From the NCBI GenBank assembly GCA_020050835.1, contig JAGVKB010000030.1, positions 59,536 through 123,535 on the forward strand: 64,000 bases of DNA. Direction: 5' to 3'. Shown one piece after another: positions 51,501-60,278 of this stretch. The position numbers and the translations under genes are program-made. This DNA is from Candidatus Obscuribacterales bacterium (GTDB lineage: Bacteria; Cyanobacteriota; Vampirovibrionia; Obscuribacterales; Obscuribacteraceae). Numbering within the stretch: the stretch's first letter is position 1; each line of letters starts with the position of its first letter. The notes under the pieces were generated by a model, which did not search any database, was not told the DNA's origin, and was given only the letters and a program-made list of their open reading frames with translations.

Positions 51501-54500
51501 TGGCGTCAGCACGCAAGCTTGAATTCGCATAGATAATCGAGCTGGCGAGGCGTGCATAAAGCTGCCCATCTGGCTCCGAGGCATTGAGTTGCCTCAGTAC
51601 AACCTGGCTGTGTGTCCAGGCTAGATCGAAGACCCGGTCCGCCAGGCGCCGGTCTTGATACTTCTCTATGAGCGTCAGGCAACTAGCCTGATCTTCTGCA
51701 ATTCCGGTAACGATGTTGACTGTAGCCGACTCTTCTGGGGCGAGAGTAATCTGGCACCGAATGGATGCAATCGGGTCCAGAACCGACCCTTGACTGCCGG
51801 AAAGATCTGCCAGACCTGTCATAGCCTGAGGATTGATAAGCGAGTTTCCGCGCCCAATAAACTGCAAGCGATCCGTTTCATAGGACATCTTGTTGCTTTC
51901 CGCGCCATGCACCGCCATCAGGTGTAACATCCAGGGGACTTGCTCATCCACAGAGCGAGGTCTACGATTGCAGAGTATCGCTTGCCTCTGCTCGATGATT
52001 TCGGTCTGCACGAATAGATTACTGAAGGCCGGATGCAGAGTGTCATGAGCCGGCTCCGCTAGCACCACTTCCGAATAACTAGTGAGATCGATTGTTCTGC
52101 GAGTTCGGGAACGATTGGTAATTCGCACCCGACGCAGTTCGATATCATCTTCGGATGAAACGACTATTTCAGTATGCGTATCGAGATCGTTATCGAGCCG
52201 TCGAAACTCTGCTCGGGCTTCGGTAAAGATCGCTTCGTAAGTGTCCGGAACCTTGAGCGTTGGTTGATGAGCGCTGGACCAGAACTCGCCGGTAGCAGTG
52301 TCGCGAATATAGCAAAAGCTGCCCCAATTGTCGCAGGTGCTGTCTTCCCGCCAGCGGGTGACAGCCAAATCTTTCCAGCGGCTGTATCCGCCTCCGGAGT
52401 TCGAAACCATAACATGGTATCTGCCGTTCGATAATAATTGCACCTCCGGCGTTGGAGTGTCCGGGCGTTTGAACAGCCGAACAGACATTTCGGCACCATT
52501 GGTGCTTTTCCGCAGGTCCGATATCTCGGCTGTCTGGGTATGAATCGCTCTGGTTCTGGGCACTCTCTCCTGAAGCAGGAGAGCGGTGGCCTGGAAGGAA
52601 GGATCCGACTCGAACCGCTTCTGCATCGGCTGGTTAAGTAACAGATAGGCCAAAGAGAGAAACGTCATGCCTTGATGATGCGCCATGAATGATCTGACTA
52701 CAGCATGTTCCTGTCCGCGGGGGATACGGGAAGGCGTAAAGTCGATCGCTTCATAGAATCCATACTTACCGAGAAACCCTTCCGATGCCAGTCGCTGCAA
52801 GTTGAGGCAGGCCTCTTCCGGTGCTACCATCAATGCCAGCGCCGAAGCGTATGGTGCAATCACCAGATCATGTGCAAGCCCACGATTGAGTCCCAGTCCA
52901 GGAACACCGAATGCGCGGTACTGGTAGTTGAGATGAACATCAACTGCGTTGTATCCTGATTCCGAAATTCCCCATGGAATATTGCGTTGCCGTCCATACT
53001 CGATCTGTCGTTTGACTGCTGCTTTACAGGTTTGGTCCAAGAGGGTATTGCTGTAGGTTGGCATTACCAATAGTGGCATTAGATACTCGAACATTGACCC
53101 GCTCCACGAGAAGAGAACCGGTTCTCCTCCCACGTTGGTAAGTAAACGTCCGAGCGCAAACCAGCTTTCCTGCGGTAGTTGTCCCTGCGCTATTGCAACA
53201 AAGTTACACAATCGCGCCTCCGAGGCGAGTAAGTCGTAAGAACTGGAATCCAAGCGCCGTTCATCGGCGTTATAGCCAATTGCAATCAGACGCCTTGTCT
53301 TGTCGAAAACAAAGCCGTATTCCATATTGGCAAGTTCTCCGGCATATGAAACGAGCTGTTCGATAGCAGCGATGCGCTCTTTAGCTCGTCGGCTCGCTTC
53401 AAACATTAACGACAACAGCGATTGATTGTACTTAAATCCGGCGGACGAACCGGTTTCGTCAACCAGCTCGCTTACTTCGGCGAAAGCGCTGTCATACAGG
53501 CTCGCCAATGAGTTCAACGTAGGAATCCGGTCGCTCTCCGGCAGGACACCAAACGTCAAGCCAGGTAAGGCAGTCCATGGTGTCAACCAGATCAGTTCGG
53601 ACAAGGCTGCTGAGCATTGGCGATTGAGCGCTTCCGTCCACGCGCTTACCTCACCGTCTGCTCGATCGCCAATGCTGTCGAGCAGAGCCGCCGAACTCTT
53701 GGTCAGCTGGTCAAGGCAAATATGCATGTCGGTCAGCGTTGTTGGAATTGAAGACGAGCCGGTTTCCAGAGCGATGGCAAAGTTAGCCAGCTCAGGCGGA
53801 CTGGTTCCGCCATGCGCATCAATCAGAACTCCCAGCGTATCCTTCAGACCGTCAAATACCTGTGCTCTCAAAATATCCTGGTCGCCAATAGCAAGAAGTC
53901 CGGGATTCAACGTCAGGAGATGCCCAGCAAGATTGCCGCTATCAACAGTCGAGACATAGCGAGGTGGAAGCGGTTTCAGCGTCTGCGTGTCGTACCAGTT
54001 GTAGAGGTGTCCTCTGTGACGCTCCAGTGTTTGCATCGTGGACAGTGCGTTGTGGGTGCGCTCGATCAGCTCTCCTGCCTGGACATAGCCGAAGTCGTAC
54101 GCGGTCAGATTCGCCAGAAGCGACAATCCCATGTTGGTTGGAGACGTCCGGTGCGCTACGCCCGCAACTGGATGCTCTTGAATATTATCCGGTGGCAGCC
54201 AGTTTTCTTCCGCGGTAACAAACATCTCGAAGAATGCCCAGGTTTTACGGGCGATTTTGTGCAAAAACTGGTTCTGCTCAGATGAAAGCTCAGTGGGCCG
54301 CCGGTCCAACGGTAAGCTGAACCACCAGGCGATTGCCGGGGAGCAAAACCAGGCTAATAAGATTGGTAATGCAATCGGCAATGCGTCCGGTCTTACTGAC
54401 ACTAGATAGATTGTAGTTATGACGGCTACCAGAGGCGCGCTAAACATCTGGAGGTACATTCCAAGTAAGTCAGTGCGTTTACTTCGATGCAGGTCACCGG

Positions 54501-57306
54501 AAGGATTCCAGGCGAGCAGATGCTTTTTTGTGAACGTCAGCCTGACCAGCGTGCGCAGAATAGCATCGGTGCAATAGATCGCTTCGTGAGGGAGGCAGGC
54601 AAGTCCGAATGCGGACTGAACCAGGTGTCTCCTAGCCGATTGTATGGTTGCTGCAATGTGCTGTCCGAGCTGGATATCGCTCGGCTTCCGGAGCAACTCG
54701 GCGATCGAGAAAATCATCGGCGGCACGAAAATAGTGGCCAACGCTGCTGCTGTCCAGAACCAGATCGGCGATAGGATACTCCAGCCAAATAGCAGCATTA
54801 GCACCAGGCATGATGGCACCAAGCTGCGGCGAAGATTGTCGAATAGTTTCCACAATGAAAGTGTCGAGAGTGGATTCCTCTCAGAACGGTTGTCTGCTCC
54901 GGCAACATTGGGCAGCAACCAACCTGCCAGCTGCCAGTCACCACGAATCCAGCGGTGCCTGCGGCTCACGTCAGCGCTGTAGCTGCTCGGATATTCTTCA
55001 TATAGCTGCACGTCGGTTAATAGCCCAGAACGCGCGTAACAACCTTCGAGCAGATCGTGGCTGAGTATACGATGCTCTGGAAAACGATCTTTCAGCGCTC
55101 TTTCAAAAGCGTCGACATTATAGATGCCCTTGCCGATAAACGAGCCTTCGCCGAAAATATCCTGGTATACGTCAGAGACCGTATGCGTGTAAGGATCGAT
55201 CCCCGGCTCATTGCCATGCAATGCGGCATATCTAGACCGGTTGGTGCCGAGCAGGCTCACATCAACACGCGGTTGCAGAATTCCGTATCCAACAGTCACT
55301 CGCCCTTTTTCATCGTCATAAACCGGATGATTCAAGGGATGCTCCATCGTTCCCACGAACTTTCCGGCTGCATCACGGGGAAGTTGAGTGTCTGTATCTA
55401 GAGTAATTACATATTTAACTGTGGATAGGATACCGATATCGCCTACGATCAATGAGAAACGGTCGCTTGGACCTCCTCGCAAGACTGCATTGAGATCAGC
55501 CAGTTTTCCGCGTTTACGCTCATAACCCATCCATACATTTTCATGAGAATTCCAGAGGCGCGGGCGATGAAAAAGAAAGAAGATGTCTTCCGATTCTGTC
55601 TTGTACTTCTCGTTCAAGTCTTCGATTTTGCTTTGCGTATGCAGAAGTAGCATGTCGTCTTGCTCGGTAGTCTCCGCTCCGGCATCCAGAAAATCAGTCA
55701 ATAGAGCGAAGTGTAAGTGAGCATCGCGGTTCGCCAGGAACCGTACCTCAAGCGCCTCTACTAGATTGTTTACGTTTTCTACTGTGGCGATCATGGTCGG
55801 GACCACGACCAGTGTTCTTGCAGCAGCCGGAATTCCAGCCGAAAGGTCCATTTTTGGGAGCTGCTGTGATGGTATCAACAGTGTAGCCAACCAGTTGACC
55901 ATCGCTACCGCCAATTGGCTGGCCAACACCAGCGAAACAGCACCGACCATGCACTTCGTCAAATCGGTCAAATCCAGCTCATTCGCTTCAACAATCAAAC
56001 TCGCGGTTAGAGCAGCGGTAATTAGAAAGATCGAACCGAGGTAAAAGAACAGAGGAAATCGCCGCCCGATACGTCTTGCTGAATCGATCAGCGAGTGGCT
56101 GACCGTTGCTCTCCTTTCCAGCGACTGCACTCCGTCGTCAATTAAATAGAAGCCTACGTGAGCCGTGCGATCTTGGGCGGTTCTGGCAGCAGCGGCTTCG
56201 ACTGACAGCCTGAGTGCGGTACGCGCAACATCACCTTCGCTCAGAGTGGTTTTCTTTGCCATTTTTTCCACCACATGACGATATTCGTCACGGGTTGAAA
56301 AATCCATTCGTCCATAGATACCTGACGGATCTTCAAGCAGAACTCGCTCTACCACGCTCTGTTGTTCGACAAACTCGCGCCAGTCCATCGAGCCCAGAAA
56401 TCGCAGACTTCCGATACTGTTGCTAATAGAGACTTGGTCGGCGGCCTGCACCTGAGTTTCAGCTTGAACCAACTGTTCGATGGTTAAGCTTGATTCAGAC
56501 AATTGCTGTTCGATCCAGGTGAGACCCAATGCCAGTGCAGGGCTCTGTCCCTGTAGACGGCGAGCGAGTTCGGAGACGAACGAACTCACCATCGGCGGAT
56601 TGGAACGGGCCATATCTGCTACCACCAAGATCAAGCTTTTTGGATCATTGACAGCGATCTCCATCATCTTGTCAGCCCAAGTGTCAGCAAGATCGCGCTC
56701 CGTCATATCCGCAGCGATACGCACCCCGACTCTTCTGAGGTTCTCTATTAGAGCCAGGCGTAACATGATTGGGATGGCCCATAGTTCACCAACTTTCAGC
56801 TCTGTAACAGTTTGATATGACGCCACAAAACGGCTGAGATTCTCCGGGTCCACGCGACCATCGCCATGCGAAATGGTCGCCAGCGCAATGTCATAGACTC
56901 GCGGAAAGCCTTGCGACACCCCGTCGGCCAGGCGTGGTAATTCCCGGCTATACCCTTTGGGTAAATGTCTCTTTGCCGTGCGAATCTGTTCTTCAATCAG
57001 ATAGAAGTTGTCCAGCAGCCATTCACCAGCCGGAGTGACTCGGCGATTTGCCTTTACAGCAGCAGTCAGTAGATTGCATGCCTCGCTAAGGACGATCTCA
57101 TTTTCGGCTAGTCGAGCTAACAGTCGGTCCGTGACAGGTCTCTGAGCGAGTCTATGCAAACCCGCCAGAGTCTTGCCATGCTGCTCCATCTGGTCTCCGC
57201 TGTACAGCTCGGCCCGAAGCAACGGTTCGTCGCCGTTGTTACCTGTCGGCATACCACCATTGCGAGTACGATCGCGAAACTTGAGAAGACTTTCCAGCGC
57301 GGTCAT
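48598..57306 (-). CDS. Cyclic beta-glucan synthase-like giant protein (NdvB/ChvB family: GT84 + GH94)
   Basis: A 2902-residue inner-membrane protein. Order of parts: cytoplasmic helical N-domain (1-400); membrane spans near 420-475; glycosyltransferase domain (about 500-800) with ITLDTDTQLPRDA near 637 and RHRWIRGDWQLAG near 785; further spans about 820-870 and 960-1030; a glycoamylase-like domain (about 1050-1500); two GH94-type beta-sandwich regions (near 1635 and 2135); and the GH94 (alpha/alpha)6 phosphorylase domain (about 2350-2800) with the catalytic Asp in GCGDWNDGMN near 2577. In Brucella and Agrobacterium this enzyme makes and sizes cyclic beta-1,2-glucan used in osmotic adaptation. 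The product here might be the same or another beta-glucan. The gene is single, intact and without frameshifts. Confidence 0.92.
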   Translation of the reverse strand: MTALESLLKFRDRTRNGGMPTGNNGDEPLLRAELYSGDQMEQHGKTLAGLHRLAQRPVTDRLLARLAENEIVLSEACNLLTAAVKANRRVTPAGEWLLDNFYLIEEQIRTAKRHLPKGYSRELPRLADGVSQGFPRVYDIALATISHGDGRVDPENLSRFVASYQTVTELKVGELWAIPIMLRLALIENLRRVGVRIAADMTERDLADTWADKMMEIAVNDPKSLILVVADMARSNPPMVSSFVSELARRLQGQSPALALGLTWIEQQLSESSLTIEQLVQAETQVQAADQVSISNSIGSLRFLGSMDWREFVEQQSVVERVLLEDPSGIYGRMDFSTRDEYRHVVEKMAKKTTLSEGDVARTALRLSVEAAAARTAQDRTAHVGFYLIDDGVQSLERRATVSHSLIDSARRIGRRFPLFFYLGSIFLITAALTASLIVEANELDLTDLTKCMVGAVSLVLASQLAVAMVNWLATLLIPSQQLPKMDLSAGIPAAARTLVVVPTMIATVENVNNLVEALEVRFLANRDAHLHFALLTDFLDAGAETTEQDDMLLLHTQSKIEDLNEKYKTESEDIFFLFHRPRLWNSHENVWMGYERKRGKLADLNAVLRGGPSDRFSLIVGDIGILSTVKYVITLDTDTQLPRDAAGKFVGTMEHPLNHPVYDDEKGRVTVGYGILQPRVDVSLLGTNRSRYAALHGNEPGIDPYTHTVSDVYQDIFGEGSFIGKGIYNVDAFERALKDRFPEHRILSHDLLEGCYARSGLLTDVQLYEEYPSSYSADVSRRHRWIRGDWQLAGWLLPNVAGADNRSERNPLSTLSLWKLFDNLRRSLVPSCLVLMLLFGWSILSPIWFWTAAALATIFVPPMIFSIAELLRKPSDIQLGQHIAATIQSARRHLVQSAFGLACLPHEAIYCTDAILRTLVRLTFTKKHLLAWNPSGDLHRSKRTDLLGMYLQMFSAPLVAVITTIYLVSVRPDALPIALPILLAWFCSPAIAWWFSLPLDRRPTELSSEQNQFLHKIARKTWAFFEMFVTAEENWLPPDNIQEHPVAGVAHRTSPTNMGLSLLANLTAYDFGYVQAGELIERTHNALSTMQTLERHRGHLYNWYDTQTLKPLPPRYVSTVDSGNLAGHLLTLNPGLLAIGDQDILRAQVFDGLKDTLGVLIDAHGGTSPPELANFAIALETGSSSIPTTLTDMHICLDQLTKSSAALLDSIGDRADGEVSAWTEALNRQCSAALSELIWLTPWTALPGLTFGVLPESDRIPTLNSLASLYDSAFAEVSELVDETGSSAGFKYNQSLLSLMFEASRRAKERIAAIEQLVSYAGELANMEYGFVFDKTRRLIAIGYNADERRLDSSSYDLLASEARLCNFVAIAQGQLPQESWFALGRLLTNVGGEPVLFSWSGSMFEYLMPLLVMPTYSNTLLDQTCKAAVKRQIEYGRQRNIPWGISESGYNAVDVHLNYQYRAFGVPGLGLNRGLAHDLVIAPYASALALMVAPEEACLNLQRLASEGFLGKYGFYEAIDFTPSRIPRGQEHAVVRSFMAHHQGMTFLSLAYLLLNQPMQKRFESDPSFQATALLLQERVPRTRAIHTQTAEISDLRKSTNGAEMSVRLFKRPDTPTPEVQLLSNGRYHVMVSNSGGGYSRWKDLAVTRWREDSTCDNWGSFCYIRDTATGEFWSSAHQPTLKVPDTYEAIFTEARAEFRRLDNDLDTHTEIVVSSEDDIELRRVRITNRSRTRRTIDLTSYSEVVLAEPAHDTLHPAFSNLFVQTEIIEQRQAILCNRRPRSVDEQVPWMLHLMAVHGAESNKMSYETDRLQFIGRGNSLINPQAMTGLADLSGSQGSVLDPIASIRCQITLAPEESATVNIVTGIAEDQASCLTLIEKYQDRRLADRVFDLAWTHSQVVLRQLNASEPDGQLYARLASSIIYANSSLRADASVLIKNQRGQSGLWGYAISGDLPIVLLQIRELANIELVRQLVQAHAYWRLKGLAVDLVIWNEDRAGYRQLIQDQILGLIAAGVEANLVDRPGGIFVRAAEQISSEDRVLLQSVARIIIKDNRGTLEEQVAQNTFKEVRVPRLVPSKAQQQELAQTMEKRTDLVAFNGLGGFTPDGREYVITTTSGNATPAPWVNVLANPSFGTVISESGLSYTWLENAHEFRLTPWNNDPVTDSAGEAFYLRDEESGQYWSPTPLPAKGVTPYVTRHGFGYSVFEHTESGITSELCVYVAIDAPIKLAALRIRNNSGRMRRLSATAYVEWVLGDLRPKTAMHVITEIDTRSGALFCRNPYSSEFPERVAFLDVDETTRSLTADRTEFVGRNGNLGSPAALSRLRLSGKVGAGLDPCGALQVPFELADGQEREIVFRLGIGQDATDASALVSRFRGSIARRETFETLCQYWKHTLGAVNVQTPDQSLNLLANGWLLYQTISCRLYARSGYYQSGGAFGFRDQLQDAMAVIHAEPQLLRKQLLLCASRQFVEGDVQHWWHPPSGRGVRTHCSDDYLWLPLATCRYVMMTGDTGVLDEQIQFLTGRPVNQQDDSYYDLPGLSKETASLYEHCKKAILRGWRFGVHGLPLIGCGDWNDGMNLVGQNGKGESVWLGFFLHEVLRRFTKLAHLVGDDLFAESCDSKAVHLRKNIEKSGWDGKWYRRAYFDDGTLLGSASNSECQIDSISQSWSVLSGAGSPERSLMAMNNVDDRLVRRDAKLIQLLDPPFDKSDLNPGYIKGYVPGVRENGGQYTHGAIWSAMAFAVLGDSQRAWELFSMINPVNHSDSPESIAKYKVEPYVIAADVYALAPHTGRGGWTWYTGSAGWMYRLIIESLLGIRLGVNQLTFAPCLPPDWQEFQIHYRYRETVYHITVIQSAKVTGDENVVVVVDGILQESKAISLMDDRRDHSVEVRFVPSRATS

Positions 57307-57552
57307 TGGTCCGACCCGGGAACACTACTTCCACCACCGTCGCTAGTGTCAAAATAAGTCAAACTTCCCCCACAAGTAAAAGTCGGAGCATTCGCTCCGT
57401 CTTTGTTGCTAGCTGGCGCCAAAAAATGGCCATCATCCGGAGGAAAAAATCAGGACCCAATAAACTTTGTCAGCGCCGCGCAACGACGCCCACGAACAGA
57501 CGAGACAAGTCCCGAACTCTATGCGTGACAAAGACTTGGTGACAATGAAGCC

Positions 57553-57568
57553 CGGGCGCTAGCGCCCG
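57553..57568. terminator. 16-bp perfect palindrome after the RRM gene
   Basis: CGGGCGCTAGCGCCCG is a perfect inverted repeat five bases after the stop of the RRM gene. As RNA it would form a stable GC-rich hairpin, but neither side has a T-run. It may be a terminator or RNA-stability element. Confidence 0.4.
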
Positions 57569-57573
57569 AATCC

Positions 57574-57834
57574 TCAAAAGCTTCTTGTCTTGGGCTTGGA
57601 AAGGTTGACGGCAAGTTGCCGACCATCTACCTCTCTGCCGTTGAGGCTCTGGATTGCTGCTTCTGCCTCTACTTGCGTTTCCATTTCGACAAAGGCAAAT
57701 CCACGTTTCCGACCGGTATCACGATCTGTTGGAATTGCTACGGAAACTACCTTCCCGTGCTGAGCGAACAGATCCTCCATGTCAGCTTCAGTCAGCTTGA
57801 ACGACAGGTTGCCTACAAATAACTTGGTGCTCAT
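57574..57834 (-). CDS. RRM-domain RNA-binding protein (cyanobacterial Rbp type)
   Basis: Start ATG 57834 (MSTKLFVGNLSFKLTEADME) gives 86 residues, a single RNA-recognition motif with nothing else. RNP2 is KLFVGNLS and RNP1 is RKRGFAFVEM, both with the aromatic residues that stack on RNA bases. TDRDTGRKRGFAF is a classic loop. Such small proteins are common in Cyanobacteria, where several are cold-induced or target mRNAs; they also occur in other phyla. The Gly-rich tail of some cyanobacterial forms is missing and replaced by NLSKPKTRSF. Confidence 0.92.
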   Translation of the reverse strand: MSTKLFVGNLSFKLTEADMEDLFAQHGKVVSVAIPTDRDTGRKRGFAFVEMETQVEAEAAIQSLNGREVDGRQLAVNLSKPKTRSF

Positions 57835-58067
57835 ATTTTCTCGAATAGCGATAAACTCTGCCAAAAACATTTTTTGCAAAGGGGGCTCACTAGCTCTGTA
57901 GCCCTATAACATTATGACACGTAATGAGTCGATAGAACCGAACAAGCAACAAACTGCTCAGCCATCAGCGCTAGGCTCGATACTTCCCACGTAAGCGAGT
58001 TGATCGATCAGCCGAAAACCTGCGAAGGTGCTAGCTTCAAAACCGTTCAGTTAAGACACTGGAAAAC

Positions 58068-58322
58068 TTACTTGAATGTTGCACACAATCCTAATCCTGG
58101 GAGCGCCGGAGACTCGCCGGCTTCGACAAGCGTGAGTTTCGAATCCGTGCCATACTGGCCAAGTGTCCGGTCGTATTGGATTTCTCCGGACAGACTTGAT
58201 GCTAAGCCTGCTGCTTCTGCAACCCACTCGTAAATCACCCGGCGCCAGCCAGAGTCGAAGGATTTATGAGAATCATGCTTCTTGATAATATCACCGGCTC
58301 CCGAGACGAGGGTAGTTTTCAT
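58068..58322 (-). CDS. Small hypothetical protein divergent from the second regulator
   Basis: ATG 58322 (MKTTLVSGAGDIIKKHDSHK) opens 84 residues in a frame that continues upstream on the opposite strand of the response regulator. The chain has WRRVIYEWVAEAAGLASSLS and ends PALPGLGLCATFK. AGGA is adjacent to the ATG, which is too close. No family known. It diverges from the regulator at 58350 with 27 bases between. Coding status is uncertain. The gap 57835-58067 holds the RRM gene's upstream region and nothing I can name. Confidence 0.35.
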   Translation of the reverse strand: MKTTLVSGAGDIIKKHDSHKSFDSGWRRVIYEWVAEAAGLASSLSGEIQYDRTLGQYGTDSKLTLVEAGESPALPGLGLCATFK

Positions 58323-58349
58323 TCCTGTTTTCTCGGTGGGGATTGAGTA

Positions 58350-59057
58350 ATGCCAAGAATGATGATAGGTGAAACGCAGGAAATTCTGGCAGTAGCCATG
58401 AAGGATTTTTTCTCGGCGCATGATTACACGGTGCAGCTGGAAAACAGTGGATTGCGCGTTTTGGAGTGCTTGCAGCAGATCCAATACGATCTGATCGTTG
58501 TGGAGATATCGCTGTTCGGTTTGGATGGAATCAGTATCGTTCAACGATATCGTTCGGCCGGCGGCGCCAGTCCAATTCTCTTGATGGCTGACAAGCACTC
58601 TTCGGAAGAGTTGCAGCGTGGTCTCGATGCGGGCGCAGATGCATACTTAGTAAAGCCGTTTCGGTTACAAGACCTGGCAGCACAACTAAGGGCTTTGTTG
58701 AGAAGACCAATGCTTCGAACAGAGAAAGTGCTTACGGCCGGACTCCTGGCTATGGATACGGAAGCCGGAACTGTGACCAGAAATGACATATTGATTCATC
58801 TTTATCCGATGGAGTTCAAGCTGCTCCAATTTCTAATGAGGCACCCAAATCAAGTGTTTAGCGCACATGCGCTCTTCGAGCGAGTTTGGCAGAAGGACTT
58901 CGGGTTAATGGAAGATACGGTCAGAACGCATGTGAGAACTTTGCGAAAAAAGATTGATTACGAGGGACACTCGTCGATTATTACCACTATACGAGGGCTC
59001 GGCTATAAGACCGAGAATCGTATTTTGGCTGGCCCTGATGAAACTTCATATCTCTAG
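58350..59057 (+). CDS. OmpR/PhoB-type response regulator with Glu at the phosphoacceptor site, copy 2
   Basis: A 235-residue regulator, closely related to the one at 47730-48395. The phosphoacceptor is again Glu52 (DLIVVEISLF), the acidic pair is Glu8-Thr9, and the conserved Lys is kept (YLVKPFRLQD). The shared string HSSEELQRGLDAGADAYLVK differs from copy 1 in only three positions. The DNA-binding domain is complete (LYPMEFKLLQFLMRHPNQVF, EDTVRTHVRTLRKKIDYEGH), followed by a 17-residue tail. The two copies flank the glucan synthase gene at a distance. A nearby kinase-like gene (59331-60056) is degenerate. Confidence 0.88.
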   Translation: MPRMMIGETQEILAVAMKDFFSAHDYTVQLENSGLRVLECLQQIQYDLIVVEISLFGLDGISIVQRYRSAGGASPILLMADKHSSEELQRGLDAGADAYLVKPFRLQDLAAQLRALLRRPMLRTEKVLTAGLLAMDTEAGTVTRNDILIHLYPMEFKLLQFLMRHPNQVFSAHALFERVWQKDFGLMEDTVRTHVRTLRKKIDYEGHSSIITTIRGLGYKTENRILAGPDETSYL

Positions 59058-59330
59058 CTCCGCAACGACCTATCTACCTAATTAATAGCCGTTCCCAGTT
59101 CGTCATGTTCACCCAGTTTTCACAGACAGCCGCCATACTGATTGTGACAGCGTATTCCACTTGGCTTTTTCAGCTTAATGGGTTAAGTTCTCATGACATA
59201 AATTGTCAACTCAGTAAACCAGTACCGACCATTCCACTCTACAGACTGCCTTCTGAAGGGATTCGCAGGTTTGCATTTCAGTGTTTTCTGCGCGATTGAC
59301 AATGCCACCATAGACGGCGGCTCCTCATCA

Positions 59331-60056
59331 TCACACTCTGAAGGTCAATCGGTATTCTTGGCGATAATTAGGCAAGGTTCTCACGGCTAAAAGTCCGTGA
59401 TGCAATCGTGCCATCGCGTCAACTGCCGAAAGTTGTATGCCATCACCATTCATCGGGCTTAAGCGCAGTTCTCCAAGTTGCCAGGGCTTAAACACACATT
59501 CTCCAGACTCCAATCCGGTATTGAAAGACAAAAACACGCGTCGTTTGTTAGTTACTCCTACAATTCTGACAGTATCCAATCTGTGGCACTTATGAAGGAA
59601 AGCCAGAAGCATTCCGGTAATCATCAGCTTCAGAGGGGCAGCATTACCTATCAGTGTCGTTCCCGCGGCAATCTCGCACGACAACGATACCTCCTTGCTG
59701 CTAAAAGCAGAGCGCGTCTCCACAGCAATCTCTTGCATCAACTCCTCCAACTTCTGTTTCTGATTTGTACGTGGAGTTTGCGCAAGCTTGGAAACAGAGG
59801 CAAGAACATCCCCGTCTGTAATGAGTCGATCGATTGTTTGATTCACGATTGAAAATCTATCTACGTTCTGTTCATTAAGCACCTGTTCCTCGTACAGTAA
59901 GTCTATATGTGCTCGCAGAGCTGTAACAACCGATAACAACTCGTGCTCCGCATCGCGAATAAAAGCTGTAAGCGTGTCTATTGCCTTCTCCTGTGGCTCT
60001 AACCATGGAAAGAGGTTCCACGAGTTAACTACTGTTGGCAATTTCGAATCATTCAT
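59331..60056 (-). CDS. Degenerate cytoplasmic histidine-kinase-like protein
   Basis: A 241-residue protein without membrane spans. AFIRDAEHELLSVVTALRAH (about 31-50) resembles a dimerisation/H-box helix with His38 as the possible phosphorylated residue. The second half has the outline of an ATP-binding domain: a weak N-box (GNAAPLKLMITGMLLAFLHK), SPMNGDGIQLSAVDAMARLH in place of the G-boxes, and a closing strand EYRLTFRV. The Asp-x-Gly motif is not clear. ATP binding is doubtful, so it may be a phosphotransfer protein or pseudo-kinase. It sits among receiver and Hpt genes. Confidence 0.6.
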   Translation of the reverse strand: MNDSKLPTVVNSWNLFPWLEPQEKAIDTLTAFIRDAEHELLSVVTALRAHIDLLYEEQVLNEQNVDRFSIVNQTIDRLITDGDVLASVSKLAQTPRTNQKQKLEELMQEIAVETRSAFSSKEVSLSCEIAAGTTLIGNAAPLKLMITGMLLAFLHKCHRLDTVRIVGVTNKRRVFLSFNTGLESGECVFKPWQLGELRLSPMNGDGIQLSAVDAMARLHHGLLAVRTLPNYRQEYRLTFRV

Positions 60057-60278
60057 CAGTCACTCCTTCCTTGCTGAAATCAATTCGCCAAGCGAAATGC
60101 CAGCTCGGTCGATCAGGCAATTTGCCTCTCTAATACAATTCTAGGGACCGAAGTTAAAAGTCCTGTGAATATCAGCATCAAACAGTGCGCCATCTATTCA
60201 CTGAGCATTGGTACGAGGATGAGAGATTACTCTTACTCAACTAGCACTGACTCATCGCCTAATCGTTCAATCGGATAC

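Noticed and set aside
53426..54285. Overlapping plus-strand frames opposite the glucan synthase
   Set aside because: Antisense shadows: no ribosome sites, no motifs, and the minus strand encodes a continuous enzyme.
58323..58598. N-terminal extension of the minus frame over the second response regulator
   Set aside because: It is antisense to conserved receiver sequence; only the part after ATG 58322 is kept as a doubtful small gene.
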